Made by a program: the position numbers and the translations under genes
In this document: positions 26,010 through 34,316 of the stretch, in pieces
Position numbering within the stretch: position 1 is the first letter of the stretch
How the letters are laid out: each line of letters opens with the position of its first letter
Assembly: GCA_020248865.1 (NCBI GenBank)
Contig: JADCGS010000001.1
Coordinates: 372,001 to 436,000 of the forward strand
Reading direction: 5' to 3'
DNA length: 64,000 bases
Source of the DNA: Burkholderiales bacterium
Lineage (GTDB): Bacteria > Pseudomonadota > Gammaproteobacteria > Burkholderiales > Burkholderiaceae_F
Notes under the pieces: generated by a model
The model's database searches: none
What the model saw: the letters and a program-made list of their open reading frames with translations, nothing else
Told to the model about the DNA's origin: nothing

Positions 26010-27212
26010 GTGCCCACTGACAAGACCGACGCGCCCCCCGGGGCTTCTGCCAACGCCGTCCGGCCCCGCATCCTGATCGCGGACGATTCCCGCATCGTGC
26101 GGGCGTCGATCACGCAGCACATCCGCGACCGCTTCGACATCCGCGAGGTGGCCGATGGCGAGGCTGCCTGGCAGGCGATCCTGCTGGACGCTTCGATTCG
26201 GGTGGTACTGACCGACATCACGATGCCCAAGGTCGACGGCTTCGACCTCCTGGCCCGTGTGCGCTCGTCCAAAGTGCAGCGCATCCGGGAGCTCCCGATG
26301 ATCGTGATGTCGGGCGCGGACGAGGCAGCCGAGCGCGAACGCGCCTCCAAGCTGGGCGCCACCGACTTCATCAGCAAGAGCGCCGATGCGCCGGAGGTCG
26401 TGTCGCGCCTGGACGTGCTGGTGCGTCTGACCAGCACCCGCGAGCAACTGGCCGAGACTCAGGCCACGCTCGAGTCGGCGCGCACGGTCGACCCCGACAC
26501 CGAGTTGCTGAGCCTCGCGTTCTTCGACAAGCAGATCGGCAAGCTGGTCTCCTACGCGCGCCGCAACCTGACCGACGTCGCGCTGATCTGCGTTCGGGTG
26601 GAGCTGTCGGTGCCGGGCACCGCGAGTTGGGAGGGGGAGCTCGAGCAGCGAATCAAGCTGGTTGGCCGCGCGCTGGCCGCCAGCATCCGTCTGGAGGACC
26701 TTGGCACGCGATCGGACCGCACCGAGTTCGTTGTCGCCACGCAAAGCAACGGCTTGGCGGGGGTGCTCCAATTCGCGGCACGCCTGCGCAAGGTTCTCGA
26801 GAACGTCGAGGCGGCAGGGCCGGGGGTGGAGGTCTGGACCTGCATCGGCGTGGTTACGCTGAGCGAGGAGTTGCGCCGCAGCGCCGAGGAACTGCGCGCG
26901 GTGGCGCAGAAGCGAGCGGCGCAAGCGCAGGCCAGCCGCTCGCGACGGATCATGCTGGGTACCGGCGACGGCGGCGCATCCGGCGTGCTCGATGCCAAGC
27001 CCGCTGAAGCGGCCATGGATATCGGCCTCGCTTTGGCACTAATCAGGGCGGGCCGGGCCGGTGAGGTTGTGCCCCATCTGCCGGGGCTGGTCGAACAGAT
27101 CAACCCGCTGCTGCGGCTGGCGAAGCAGCAGAAGGATCTGATGGCGCAGGGCACAACGACACCAGGCATCACGGAGGGAACACATGCCGAGCTACAAGGA
27201 GTTCCACGCTAG
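26010..27212 (+). CDS. Response regulator with degenerate GGDEF-like domain
   Basis: The 400-residue protein has a receiver domain (about residues 18-140) with the acidic pair ADD, the phosphoacceptor D69 in VLTDITMPK and K123. A linker leads to a domain that aligns with GGDEF proteins but has RSDRTEF in place of RxGGDEF, so it cannot be expected to make c-di-GMP. A helical C-terminal segment follows. No kinase is adjacent. The start is GTG. The last 29 bases overlap the start of prpE, which implies translational coupling. The output function is unknown. Confidence 0.8.
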   Translation: MPTDKTDAPPGASANAVRPRILIADDSRIVRASITQHIRDRFDIREVADGEAAWQAILLDASIRVVLTDITMPKVDGFDLLARVRSSKVQRIRELPMIVMSGADEAAERERASKLGATDFISKSADAPEVVSRLDVLVRLTSTREQLAETQATLESARTVDPDTELLSLAFFDKQIGKLVSYARRNLTDVALICVRVELSVPGTASWEGELEQRIKLVGRALAASIRLEDLGTRSDRTEFVVATQSNGLAGVLQFAARLRKVLENVEAAGPGVEVWTCIGVVTLSEELRRSAEELRAVAQKRAAQAQASRSRRIMLGTGDGGASGVLDAKPAEAAMDIGLALALIRAGRAGEVVPHLPGLVEQINPLLRLAKQQKDLMAQGTTTPGITEGTHAELQGVPR

Positions 27213-29088
27213 GTCGATCAGCGACCCCGACGGCTTCTGGCGCGAGCAGGCGCAACGCATCCACTGGCAGCGTCCGTTCGAGCGCGTGCTGGACTACAGC
27301 CGGCCACCGTTTGCCCGCTGGTTCGTCGGCGGCACCACCAACCTCGCCTACAACGCCGTCGACCGGCACCAGGCCACCCGCGGCGAGCAGGCAGCGCTGG
27401 TCTACATCTCCACCGAGACGCCCAGCGGCGAGCCGGCCGAGAAGAGCTACACCTACGCGCAGCTGTACCGCGAGGTCAACCGCTTTGCCGGCATCCTCAA
27501 GGGGCTGGGGGTCGGCCGCGGCGATCGCGTGCTGATCTACATGCCGATGGTGCCCGAGGCGGTGTTCGCCATGCTGGCCTGTGCGCGCATCGGTGCGCTG
27601 CACTCGGTGGTCTTCGGCGGCTTTGCTTCGGTCTCGCTGGCCACGCGCATCGATGATGCCAAGCCCAAGGTGATCGTCAGCGCCGACGCCGGTTCGCGCG
27701 CCGGCAAGGCGGTGCCGTACAAAGGCCTGCTCGACGAGGCGATCCGGCTGGCGCAGTTTCCGCCGGCCAAGGTGGTGCTGGTCAACCGCGGGCTGGCCGA
27801 GCTGCCGCTCGTGGCCGGCCGCGACCTCGACTACGGCCGCCTGCGCGCCGAGCACATGAACGACGAGGTGGCCTGCGAGTGGATGGAAAGCTCGGAGCCG
27901 TCCTACATCCTCTACACCTCGGGCACCACCGGCAAGCCCAAGGGCGTGCAGCGCGACACCGGCGGCTACGCCGTGGCGCTGGCCGCCAGCATGGAGCAGA
28001 TCTTCTGCTGCGCGCCCGGCGAGACCTACTTCTGCACCAGCGACATCGGCTGGGTGGTGGGTCACTCCTACATCGTTTACGGCCCGCTGCTCAACGGCTG
28101 CACCACCATCCTGTACGAAGGCACGCCGCTGCGGCCCGACGCCGGCATCTGGTGGCGCATCGTCGAGCAGCACCGCCCGACCTCCATGTTCTCCTCGCCG
28201 ACGGCCATCCGCGTGCTCAAGAAACACGACCCGGCCTTCCTGACCCGCTACGACCTGTCCAGCCTGCGGCTGCTGTTCCTGGCCGGCGAGCCGCTCGACG
28301 AGCCGACCGCGCAGTGGATCGCCCAGGGCATCGGCAAGCCGGTGATCGACAACTACTGGCAGACCGAGACCGGCTGGCCGATCCTGGCGATTCCGCGCGG
28401 GGTGCAAGCCCTGCCCTCGAAGTTCGGCTCGCCCGGCGTGCCCTCGGCCGGCTACAACGTGAAGATCTTCAGCGAGCACGACGGCAGCGAGATCGGCGCC
28501 GACCAGAAGGGCGTGGTCGGCATCGAGGGCCCGCTGCCGCCGGGCTGCATGAGCACCGTGTGGGGCGACGACGAGCGCTTCGTGCGCACCTACTGGACGG
28601 CGATCCCGGGCCGCATGGCCTACTCGACCTTCGACTGGGGCATCCGCGACGCCGACGGCTACTACTTCATCCTCGGCCGTACCGACGACGTGATCAATGT
28701 CGCCGGCCACCGCCTGGGCACGCGCGAGATCGAGGAGTCGATCTCCTCGCATCCGAACATCGCCGAGGTGGCGGTGGTGGGCGTGGCCGACTCGCTCAAG
28801 GGTCAGGTGGCGGTCGCCTTCGCGGTCGTCAAGGATGCCGGCAGGATCGCCACGCCGGAACTGAAGCTCGCGCACGAGGGCGACGTGATGAAGACGGTGG
28901 ACAGCCAGCTCGGCGCGGTGGCGCGGCCGGCGCGCGTGCACTTCGTGACAACGCTGCCGAAGACGCGCTCGGGCAAGCTGCTGCGGCGCTCGATCCAGGC
29001 CCTGTGCGAGGGCCGCGACCCAGGCGACCTCACCACCATCGAGGACCCGACCGCGCTCGAGCAGATCCGCGCCGCGGTGGCGCGCTGA
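27184..29088 (+). CDS. prpE: Propionyl-CoA synthetase (acyl-CoA ligase)
   Basis: The 634-residue enzyme of the AMP-forming synthetase family shows the P-loop YTSGTTGKPKGVQRDTGG with the RDTGG ending typical of PrpE, the A8 core GRTDDVINVAGHRLGTREIEE and the catalytic Lys in KTRSGKLLRR (the A10 motif). It converts propionate plus CoA to propionyl-CoA, and many homologues also accept acetate. GGAGG lies seven bases before the ATG. It overlaps the preceding response regulator by 29 bases. The other methylcitrate-cycle genes are not in this window. Confidence 0.94.
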   Translation: MPSYKEFHARSISDPDGFWREQAQRIHWQRPFERVLDYSRPPFARWFVGGTTNLAYNAVDRHQATRGEQAALVYISTETPSGEPAEKSYTYAQLYREVNRFAGILKGLGVGRGDRVLIYMPMVPEAVFAMLACARIGALHSVVFGGFASVSLATRIDDAKPKVIVSADAGSRAGKAVPYKGLLDEAIRLAQFPPAKVVLVNRGLAELPLVAGRDLDYGRLRAEHMNDEVACEWMESSEPSYILYTSGTTGKPKGVQRDTGGYAVALAASMEQIFCCAPGETYFCTSDIGWVVGHSYIVYGPLLNGCTTILYEGTPLRPDAGIWWRIVEQHRPTSMFSSPTAIRVLKKHDPAFLTRYDLSSLRLLFLAGEPLDEPTAQWIAQGIGKPVIDNYWQTETGWPILAIPRGVQALPSKFGSPGVPSAGYNVKIFSEHDGSEIGADQKGVVGIEGPLPPGCMSTVWGDDERFVRTYWTAIPGRMAYSTFDWGIRDADGYYFILGRTDDVINVAGHRLGTREIEESISSHPNIAEVAVVGVADSLKGQVAVAFAVVKDAGRIATPELKLAHEGDVMKTVDSQLGAVARPARVHFVTTLPKTRSGKLLRRSIQALCEGRDPGDLTTIEDPTALEQIRAAVAR

Positions 29089-29108
29089 GGCACGCGCGCC
29101 GGCGCTCG

Positions 29109-29133
29109 ATGGGCGGCGGCGCGCGCCGCCCAT
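29109..29133 (+). terminator. Hairpin after prpE
   Basis: Perfect 10-bp arms ATGGGCGGCG (29109-29118) and CGCCGCCCAT (29124-29133) enclose a 5-base loop, 20 bases after the prpE stop. No T run follows. Confidence 0.55.
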
Positions 29134-29265
29134 GATGGCCGCTGCGCGGGCGATGACGGCGCCTGTGGCGCCTATGATTCCGCCGCGACGCGCGCCGGCG
29201 CCTCACTTGGCGTGCAGCGCGTCAGGATGCGAAGTGCTTTCTCGTTCACTACAGAAGAGCCCCTC

Positions 29266-29667
29266 ATGCAAAGCAAAATGGTCCTCGGCGCCGAGGACGT
29301 GAAGAAGATCGCCGCGGCGGCCGAGGCCGAGGCCCGCCGCAACCACTGGGCCGTGACCATCGCCATCGTCGACGACGGCGGCCACCTGCTGTGGCTGCAG
29401 CGGCTCGATGGCGCGGCGCCGGCTTCGGCCCACATCGGCCCCGAGAAGGCGCGCACCGCCGCCCTGGGGCGCCGCGAGACCCGGCTGTACGAGGACATGA
29501 TCAACCAGGGCCGCACCTCGTTCCTGTCGGCCCCGCTGCAGGGCCTGCTCGAAGGCGGCGTGCCGATCGTCGTCGACGGCCAGGTGATCGGTGCGGTCGG
29601 CGTGTCGGGCGTGAAGTCGGCCGAAGACGCACAGATCGCCAAGGCCGGCATCGCGGCACTCGGCTGA
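29266..29667 (+). CDS. GlcG/HbpS family heme-binding protein
   Basis: The 133-residue cytoplasmic protein has the DUF336 (GlcG/HbpS) pattern: an N-terminal helix rich in Ala/Glu, WAVTIAIVDDGGHLLWLQRLDGA, GPEKARTAA, and the C-terminal VDGQVIGAVGVSGVKSAEDAQIAKAG. Family members in Streptomyces bind heme and sense redox, while the glycolate-operon member GlcG has an unknown role. An AGAAGAG stretch precedes the ATG at 29266, so the longer frame from 29212 is not used. It is convergent with the MFS gene, 10 bases apart. Confidence 0.88.
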   Translation: MQSKMVLGAEDVKKIAAAAEAEARRNHWAVTIAIVDDGGHLLWLQRLDGAAPASAHIGPEKARTAALGRRETRLYEDMINQGRTSFLSAPLQGLLEGGVPIVVDGQVIGAVGVSGVKSAEDAQIAKAGIAALG

Positions 29668-29677
29668 GCGGCCGGCC

Positions 29678-30979
29678 TCAGACGGAGGCTTCCGCAGCCG
29701 CCCGGCCGCGCGCCACGTCGACGCGCGACAGCACCAGCAGGCCGGCCACGAAGTACAGCCCGGTGATCATCATTGCCAGCCGATGATCGTTGTCGGTGAC
29801 CCAGGTGACCAGCCCGTAGGTCACCGGCCCGAGGATGGCCGACAACCAGACCGCCGCGTTCCACAGGCTGTAGAACTCGGCCAGCCGCGCACGCGGGGCG
29901 AACAGCCCGACCATCGCGCGCCCGGCCGACTGGCTCGACCCCATGCACAGCCCGGCGATGTTGGCCGCGATCCAGAAGCCGGTGGTGCCCGTGGTGCCCG
30001 CGGCCAGCGCCACCATGGCGACCCAGCCCCAGATGGTCAGCGCCAGCGCGCGCCGATGGCCGACGGCGTCCTGCACGTAGCCGAACGCAAACGCACCCAG
30101 CGCGGCCGTGACGTTGACCACCAGCACGAGCAGCATGGTCTGCGCCGTGTCGAAGCGCATGACCTGCTGCGCGTAGATGGCAGCCAGGGCCACCACCACC
30201 GACAGCCCGGCCTGGTACAGCAGCCCGCACAGCATGAGCCAGCCGAAGTCGCGGTAGCGGTCGATCTGCCGCAGCGTCTGCCACAGCCGCTGCGTGGACT
30301 CGCGCAGCAGGCCGCTGACGCGCGCGCCGGGCAACGGCTGCGCGCGCTCCTTCAGCCCGGCAAAGGTCACCAGAGAGGCCAGGGCGAACAGCGCCGCGGT
30401 GATCAGCAGGGTGACCGGCACGTAGTGCGTGGCCGGCTCGCCCCGCCCCTGCGCGTGCAGCACGTAGGCCAGGCACAGCGCCAGCGCGAGCAGACCGCCT
30501 AGGTAGCCGATGCTCCAGCCCCAGCCGGACACCTTGCCCAGCGCCTCGGCCCGCGCCAGCTCCGGCAGGAACGCGCTGTTGAGCGTGACGCCGGCGGCAA
30601 AGCAGAAGTTGGAGATGATGAGCAGCACGGCGGCCAGCAGCAGGTCGCCGGGCCCCACCAGCGCCAGCAGCGCCGTGCTGACCACGCAGCCGACGGTGAC
30701 CCAGGCCAGCACGGCCTTCTTGCGCGCGTGCACGTCGGCATAGGCGCCGAGCGCCGGCATCAGCAGCATGCCGACCAGGTATGAGGCCGACAGCACCAGC
30801 GTCCAGACCAGCGTGGCCCAGGGCGCACCCTGCGCCACAACGGCCACGAAGTAGGCGTTGAACACCGCCGTCAGCACCACCGTCGTGTAGCCCGAGTTGG
30901 CGAAGTCGTACATCGCCCAGGCAAACACCTCCTTGCGCGGCACGCCGGGCAGCAGAGTGCGGGGGTCGAACAGCGGCAT
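29678..30979 (-). CDS. UMF1-type MFS transporter (Atg22-like)
   Basis: The 433-residue protein has twelve predicted membrane segments and starts with the signature VFAWAMYDFANSGYTTVVLTAVFNAYFV of the UMF1/Atg22 family, followed by the MFS cytoplasmic loop PALGAYADVHARKKA. Eukaryotic Atg22 exports amino acids from the vacuole; the substrate of bacterial homologues is unknown. The frame stays open upstream over the divergent Lrp gene region, but the ATG at 30979 gives the family start. The Lrp gene is divergent and 75 bases away, so it may regulate this transporter. Confidence 0.88.
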   Translation of the reverse strand: MPLFDPRTLLPGVPRKEVFAWAMYDFANSGYTTVVLTAVFNAYFVAVVAQGAPWATLVWTLVLSASYLVGMLLMPALGAYADVHARKKAVLAWVTVGCVVSTALLALVGPGDLLLAAVLLIISNFCFAAGVTLNSAFLPELARAEALGKVSGWGWSIGYLGGLLALALCLAYVLHAQGRGEPATHYVPVTLLITAALFALASLVTFAGLKERAQPLPGARVSGLLRESTQRLWQTLRQIDRYRDFGWLMLCGLLYQAGLSVVVALAAIYAQQVMRFDTAQTMLLVLVVNVTAALGAFAFGYVQDAVGHRRALALTIWGWVAMVALAAGTTGTTGFWIAANIAGLCMGSSQSAGRAMVGLFAPRARLAEFYSLWNAAVWLSAILGPVTYGLVTWVTDNDHRLAMMITGLYFVAGLLVLSRVDVARGRAAAEASV

Positions 30980-31023
30980 CGGCAGGCGCAAGGCAGGAAA
31001 CCCGAGCCATCCTACGCGACGCC

Positions 31024-31029
31024 TACAAT
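31024..31029 (+). promoter_or_regulatory. -10 box of the Lrp-family gene
   Basis: TACAAT is 25 bases upstream of the ATG at 31055. It sits in the 75-base gap with the divergent MFS gene, so both promoters are close enough to be controlled together by the Lrp protein. Confidence 0.45.
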
Positions 31030-31054
31030 TCAGTGCCGCCGGAAGCCACGCCCG

Positions 31055-31522
31055 ATGAAGGATCTCGACCGCATCGACCGCCAGATCCTCGAGCTTCTGC
31101 AGAAGGACGGCCGGATCACCAATCAGGCGCTGTCCGAGCGCGTGGCGCTCAGCCCGCGCGCCTGCCTGGACCGGGTGCGGCGGCTCGAGAAAACCGGCTT
31201 CATCAGCGGCTACATGGCGCTGGTGGAGCCGCGCCGGCTGGGCGGCCTGCTCACCATCGTGGTCGAGGTGTCGCTGCGAGACCAGAGCCAGGCCACCCAT
31301 GCGCGCTTCGAGCAGCGCATGCGCCAGTGTCCCGAGGTGATCGAGTGCTTTCTCGTCTCCGGCGCCTGCGACTACGTGCTGCGGCTGGCCTGCCGCAGCC
31401 TCGATCACTACCGCGAGATCACCAACGGCTGGACCGACGACCCGGCGCTCGGCGTCGAGCGGCTGTCATCCAAGCCGGAACTGCAGACGGTCAAGGCGTT
31501 TCGCGGCTACCCGCTGGAGTGA
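31055..31522 (+). CDS. Lrp/AsnC family transcriptional regulator
   Basis: The 155-residue regulator has the family layout: an N-terminal winged helix (DRIDRQILELLQKDGRITNQALSERV, with the recognition helix SPRACLDRVRRLEKTGFI) and a C-terminal RAM ligand-binding domain with QRMRQCPEVIECFLVSGACDYVLRL. Lrp-type proteins sense amino acids and control their catabolism or transport. The nearest divergent gene is the MFS transporter. A GC hairpin 7 bases after the stop would end the transcript before the antisense tRNA genes. Confidence 0.93.
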   Translation: MKDLDRIDRQILELLQKDGRITNQALSERVALSPRACLDRVRRLEKTGFISGYMALVEPRRLGGLLTIVVEVSLRDQSQATHARFEQRMRQCPEVIECFLVSGACDYVLRLACRSLDHYREITNGWTDDPALGVERLSSKPELQTVKAFRGYPLE

Positions 31523-31528
31523 GGCCGA

Positions 31529-31549
31529 GGCGCGGCGTGGGGCCGCGCC
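31529..31549 (+). terminator. Hairpin after the Lrp-family gene
   Basis: Perfect 8-bp arms GGCGCGGC (31529-31536) and GCCGCGCC (31542-31549) with a 5-base loop begin 7 bases after the stop. No T run is seen. Confidence 0.5.
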
Positions 31550-31593
31550 GTCGCTCAGGCAGACTGCGGCGGGCACAGCAGACGAGGAATGGG

Positions 31594-31669
31594 TGGGGTG
31601 GCCGATGGGATTCGAACCCACAACAACTGGAATCACAATCCAGGACTCTACCGTTGAGCTACGGCCACC
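31594..31669 (-). tRNA. tRNA-His (GTG)
   Basis: The minus strand folds into a cloverleaf. The acceptor arm is GTGGCCG/CGGCCAC with the extra 5' G (at 31669) that marks tRNA-His, and the D arm begins TAGCTCAACGG. The anticodon stem-loop CTGGA-TTGTGAT-TCCAG holds anticodon GTG, and the T-arm contains GGTTCGAATCC. The 3' CCA is encoded (31594-31596). It is the last of three tRNAs read from right to left. Confidence 0.96.
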
Positions 31670-31682
31670 ACTGAAAACCATC

Positions 31683-31759
31683 TGGCCTGCCCGACTGGAT
31701 TCGAACCAGTGACCGCCGGCGTAGAAGGCCGGTGCTCTATCCAGCTGAGCTACGGGCAG
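31683..31759 (-). tRNA. tRNA-Arg (TCT)
   Basis: A complete 77-base cloverleaf is present on the minus strand. The acceptor pairs CTGCCCG with CGGGCAG, the anticodon loop CTTCTAC holds TCT (reads AGA/AGG), and the T-arm contains GGTTCGAATCC. CCA is encoded at 31683-31685. Confidence 0.95.
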
Positions 31760-31852
31760 GTGCGACACCGGTGCGTGCAACGCATCACACACAGGCCACG
31801 CGCCGGCCCTGAGGCACATCTCGAACACACACTTCGGAGACCACTTTCGGAA

Positions 31853-31949
<97 letters not shown>

Positions 31950-32062
31950 AAAGAGCGTCATGATACCGGCACCGGCGGGGCCATCGCAACGCGCACGCAC
32001 AGCCTGCAGCACCGCGTGATGCGTCGGCCAGTGCCCTGCAATCTGCAACGGCGCACCCGCGG

Positions 32063-34246
32063 TCAGCGCCGCCGCGCCGCCACCACGCCCTTGACCTCGG
32101 CCACCTGCGCCAGCGCACGGCGCACGGCGCCGGCGTCGTTCACCTCGATGGTGAACTGCATGGTCGCCTGGCCGCGGGTGCTGGCGGTGTTGACGCCGAC
32201 CACGTTCAGCTTCTCGCGCGCAAACACCTCGGAGACGTCGCGCAGCAGACCCTGGCGGTCGTTGGCGAGGACGAAGACATCCGCCGGGTAGCTGCCCGCG
32301 CCGGTCGCGCCCCAGGCCACCTCGATCAGCCGCTCCGGCTGGCGCAGCGCAAGCGCCTGCGCGTTGACGCAGCCGGCGCGGTGGATCGACACGCCCTTGC
32401 CGCGCGTCACGAAGCCGACGATCTCGTCGGGCGGCACCGGGCGGCAACAGCGCGCCAGGCTGGTGAGCAGCGAGCCGACGCCCACCACCAGCACGTCGCC
32501 CTTGCCGCCGGCGGCGCGCGGCTTGTGCAGGACGACGGGCGGCGGCTCCGCGGCCGGCGCCTCGGGCGCGACCAACGCCTGCTCGATCGAGCGCAGGCTG
32601 AACTCCTCCTTGGTGGCCGCCACGCACAGTTCGTCCACGCTGCCAAAGCCCAGGCGCCGCGCCAGATCGTCCAGCTTGACCGCGGTCCGCCCCAGGCGCG
32701 CCAGCTCGCGGTCGACGCTGGCGCGGCCGGCGCCGATGGCCTGCTCCAGCTCCAGCGCGTTGAACCACTGCCGCGCCTTGGCGCGCGAGCGCGCGCTGGC
32801 GAGATAGCCCAGCTCGGCGTTGAGCCAGTCGCGGCTCGGACCGCCGGCCTTGGCCGCAACGATCTCGACCGTCTGGCCGGTTTGCAGCGCCGTGGTCAGC
32901 GGCACCAGCGCGCCGTTGACGCGCGCCCCGCGGCAGCGATGGCCGAGCTCGGTATGCACGTGGTAAGCAAAGTCGATCGGCGTGGCGCCCGCCGGCAGCT
33001 CCACCACCCGCGCCTGCGGCGTCAGCACGTAGATGCGGTCGTCGGCCACCGCCACCGCGGGACCGGGCCGCGGGCCGCGCGGGCCGCTGACGTCGTCGCG
33101 CCAGGCGAGCAACTGGCGCAGCCAGGCCACGCGCTCGTCATCGGCCGCCCTGCCGTTGGCCTTGCCGCCCTCCTTTCGTCCACCGCCCTCCTTGTAGCGC
33201 CAGTGCGCGGCCAGGCCCAGCTCGGCCCGCTCGTGCATGTGGCGGGTGCGGATCTGGATCTCCAGCGGGCGGCCGAGCGCATCGCGCACCACCGTGTGCA
33301 GGGACTGGTAGCCGTTGGGTTTCGGCCGCGCGATGTAGTCGTCATACTCGGCAGCGATCGGCGTGAAGCGCTCGTGCACCAGCGACAGCGCCTGATAGCA
33401 GTGCGCCACCTCGTCGACGATGACGCGCAGCCCGCGCACGTCGTAGAGCCGATCGAAGTCCAGCCCCTTCATCTGCATCTTGTGCCAGATGCTGTAGATG
33501 TGCTTGGGCCGGCCGCTGACCTCGGCCCGCAGGCCGGCAGCCGCCAGCAGCTCGCGCACCTGTCGCAAGGACTCGTCGATGAAGCCCTCGCGCTCGGCGC
33601 GCTTCTCGTCGAGCAGCCGGGCCACGGTCTTGTAGGTCTCCGGCTCCAGGAAGCGGAACGCCAGGTCCTCCAGCTCCCACTTGAGCTGCCAGATGCCCAG
33701 CCGGTTGGCCAGCGGTGCATACAGCTCGAGAGTCTCGTGCGCCAGCCGCTGACGCAGGCCGCCTTCGCCCTCCTGGCGGCTGGCGGCAAACCAGCGCAGC
33801 GACTGCAGGCGGGAGGCCAGGCGCAGCAGCACCACGCGCAGGTCGTTGCACATGGCCAGCAGCATCTTGCGCAGGCTCTCGGACTGCTGGGCCGCATCGG
33901 CCTGCGCCTCGCCGCGCCCGCGCGTGCGCTCGGACAGGCGCATCAACTGGCGCAGGTCGCCGACCAACTGCGCCACCTCGGCGCCGAAGCGGCCACGCAG
34001 CCACTCGTCGGCATCGCGCAGCACCTCGTGCGCGGCAAACAGATAGCCGGCGGCCAGCAGCTCGGGCTCGTCGCGCAAGGGCTGCACGATGGCGACGAGG
34101 CCATCGGCGTGCTCCAGGTAGTCCTCGCCGGTGGCCAGCCGGCGGTCCGCGTACAGCGGCGCCACGACGGCGCGCGCCGCCGCGGCGTCCGCGACGGCGG
34201 ACCCGGCGTCGTCTGCAGCGACCACGGCAGCGCTTGCATCGGCCAT
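32063..34246 (-). CDS. relA: GTP pyrophosphokinase, RelA class
   Basis: The 727-residue protein makes (p)ppGpp on starved ribosomes. The order is an N-terminal hydrolase-like domain, the synthetase domain (PKHIYSIWHKMQMKG, LYDVRGLRVIV, then KPNGYQSLHTVV and EIQIRTRHMHERAELGLAAHWRYK), a TGS domain (YVLTPQARVVELPAGATPIDFAYHVHT), and a C-terminal ACT domain. The hydrolase region reads FAAHEVLRDADEWL where active enzymes have HDxxED, and the synthetase has an ExDD motif (EYDD), which marks the monofunctional RelA branch. A TACAAT hexamer ends 5 bases before the ATG. It is divergent from mtfA. Confidence 0.95.
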   Translation of the reverse strand: MADASAAVVAADDAGSAVADAAAARAVVAPLYADRRLATGEDYLEHADGLVAIVQPLRDEPELLAAGYLFAAHEVLRDADEWLRGRFGAEVAQLVGDLRQLMRLSERTRGRGEAQADAAQQSESLRKMLLAMCNDLRVVLLRLASRLQSLRWFAASRQEGEGGLRQRLAHETLELYAPLANRLGIWQLKWELEDLAFRFLEPETYKTVARLLDEKRAEREGFIDESLRQVRELLAAAGLRAEVSGRPKHIYSIWHKMQMKGLDFDRLYDVRGLRVIVDEVAHCYQALSLVHERFTPIAAEYDDYIARPKPNGYQSLHTVVRDALGRPLEIQIRTRHMHERAELGLAAHWRYKEGGGRKEGGKANGRAADDERVAWLRQLLAWRDDVSGPRGPRPGPAVAVADDRIYVLTPQARVVELPAGATPIDFAYHVHTELGHRCRGARVNGALVPLTTALQTGQTVEIVAAKAGGPSRDWLNAELGYLASARSRAKARQWFNALELEQAIGAGRASVDRELARLGRTAVKLDDLARRLGFGSVDELCVAATKEEFSLRSIEQALVAPEAPAAEPPPVVLHKPRAAGGKGDVLVVGVGSLLTSLARCCRPVPPDEIVGFVTRGKGVSIHRAGCVNAQALALRQPERLIEVAWGATGAGSYPADVFVLANDRQGLLRDVSEVFAREKLNVVGVNTASTRGQATMQFTIEVNDAGAVRRALAQVAEVKGVVAARRR

Positions 34247-34251
34247 GCGCC

Positions 34252-34257
34252 ATTGTA
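34252..34257 (-). promoter_or_regulatory. -10 hexamer five bases before relA
   Basis: A near-consensus TACAAT on the minus strand ends five bases before the relA ATG at 34246. If used, transcription would start at about the first base of the start codon, giving a leaderless relA mRNA. Confidence 0.5.
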
Positions 34258-34261
34258 GGGA

Positions 34262-34290
34262 GCGGGCCACGCGGCCCTCGCGTGGCCCGC
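34262..34290. repeat. Perfect inverted repeat between divergent relA and mtfA
   Basis: Arms GCGGGCCACG (34262-34271) and CGTGGCCCGC (34281-34290) are perfectly complementary across a 9-base spacer. They occupy the gap between the two -10 elements (34252-34257 and 34304-34309), which are the positions expected for the -35 regions. A dimeric regulator bound here could control both genes. Confidence 0.6.
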
Positions 34291-34303
34291 TGCGGCCCTG
34301 CGG

Positions 34304-34309
34304 CACAAT
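34304..34309 (+). promoter_or_regulatory. -10-like hexamer before mtfA
   Basis: CACAAT ends seven bases before the mtfA ATG. The arrangement mirrors that of the divergent relA promoter. Confidence 0.45.
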
Positions 34310-34316
34310 CGGGGCC

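Noticed and set aside
29169..29177. TATGAT-like box before the GlcG/HbpS gene
   Set aside because: No -35 element is found at an acceptable distance and the leader would be about 90 bases, so it is not listed as a promoter.
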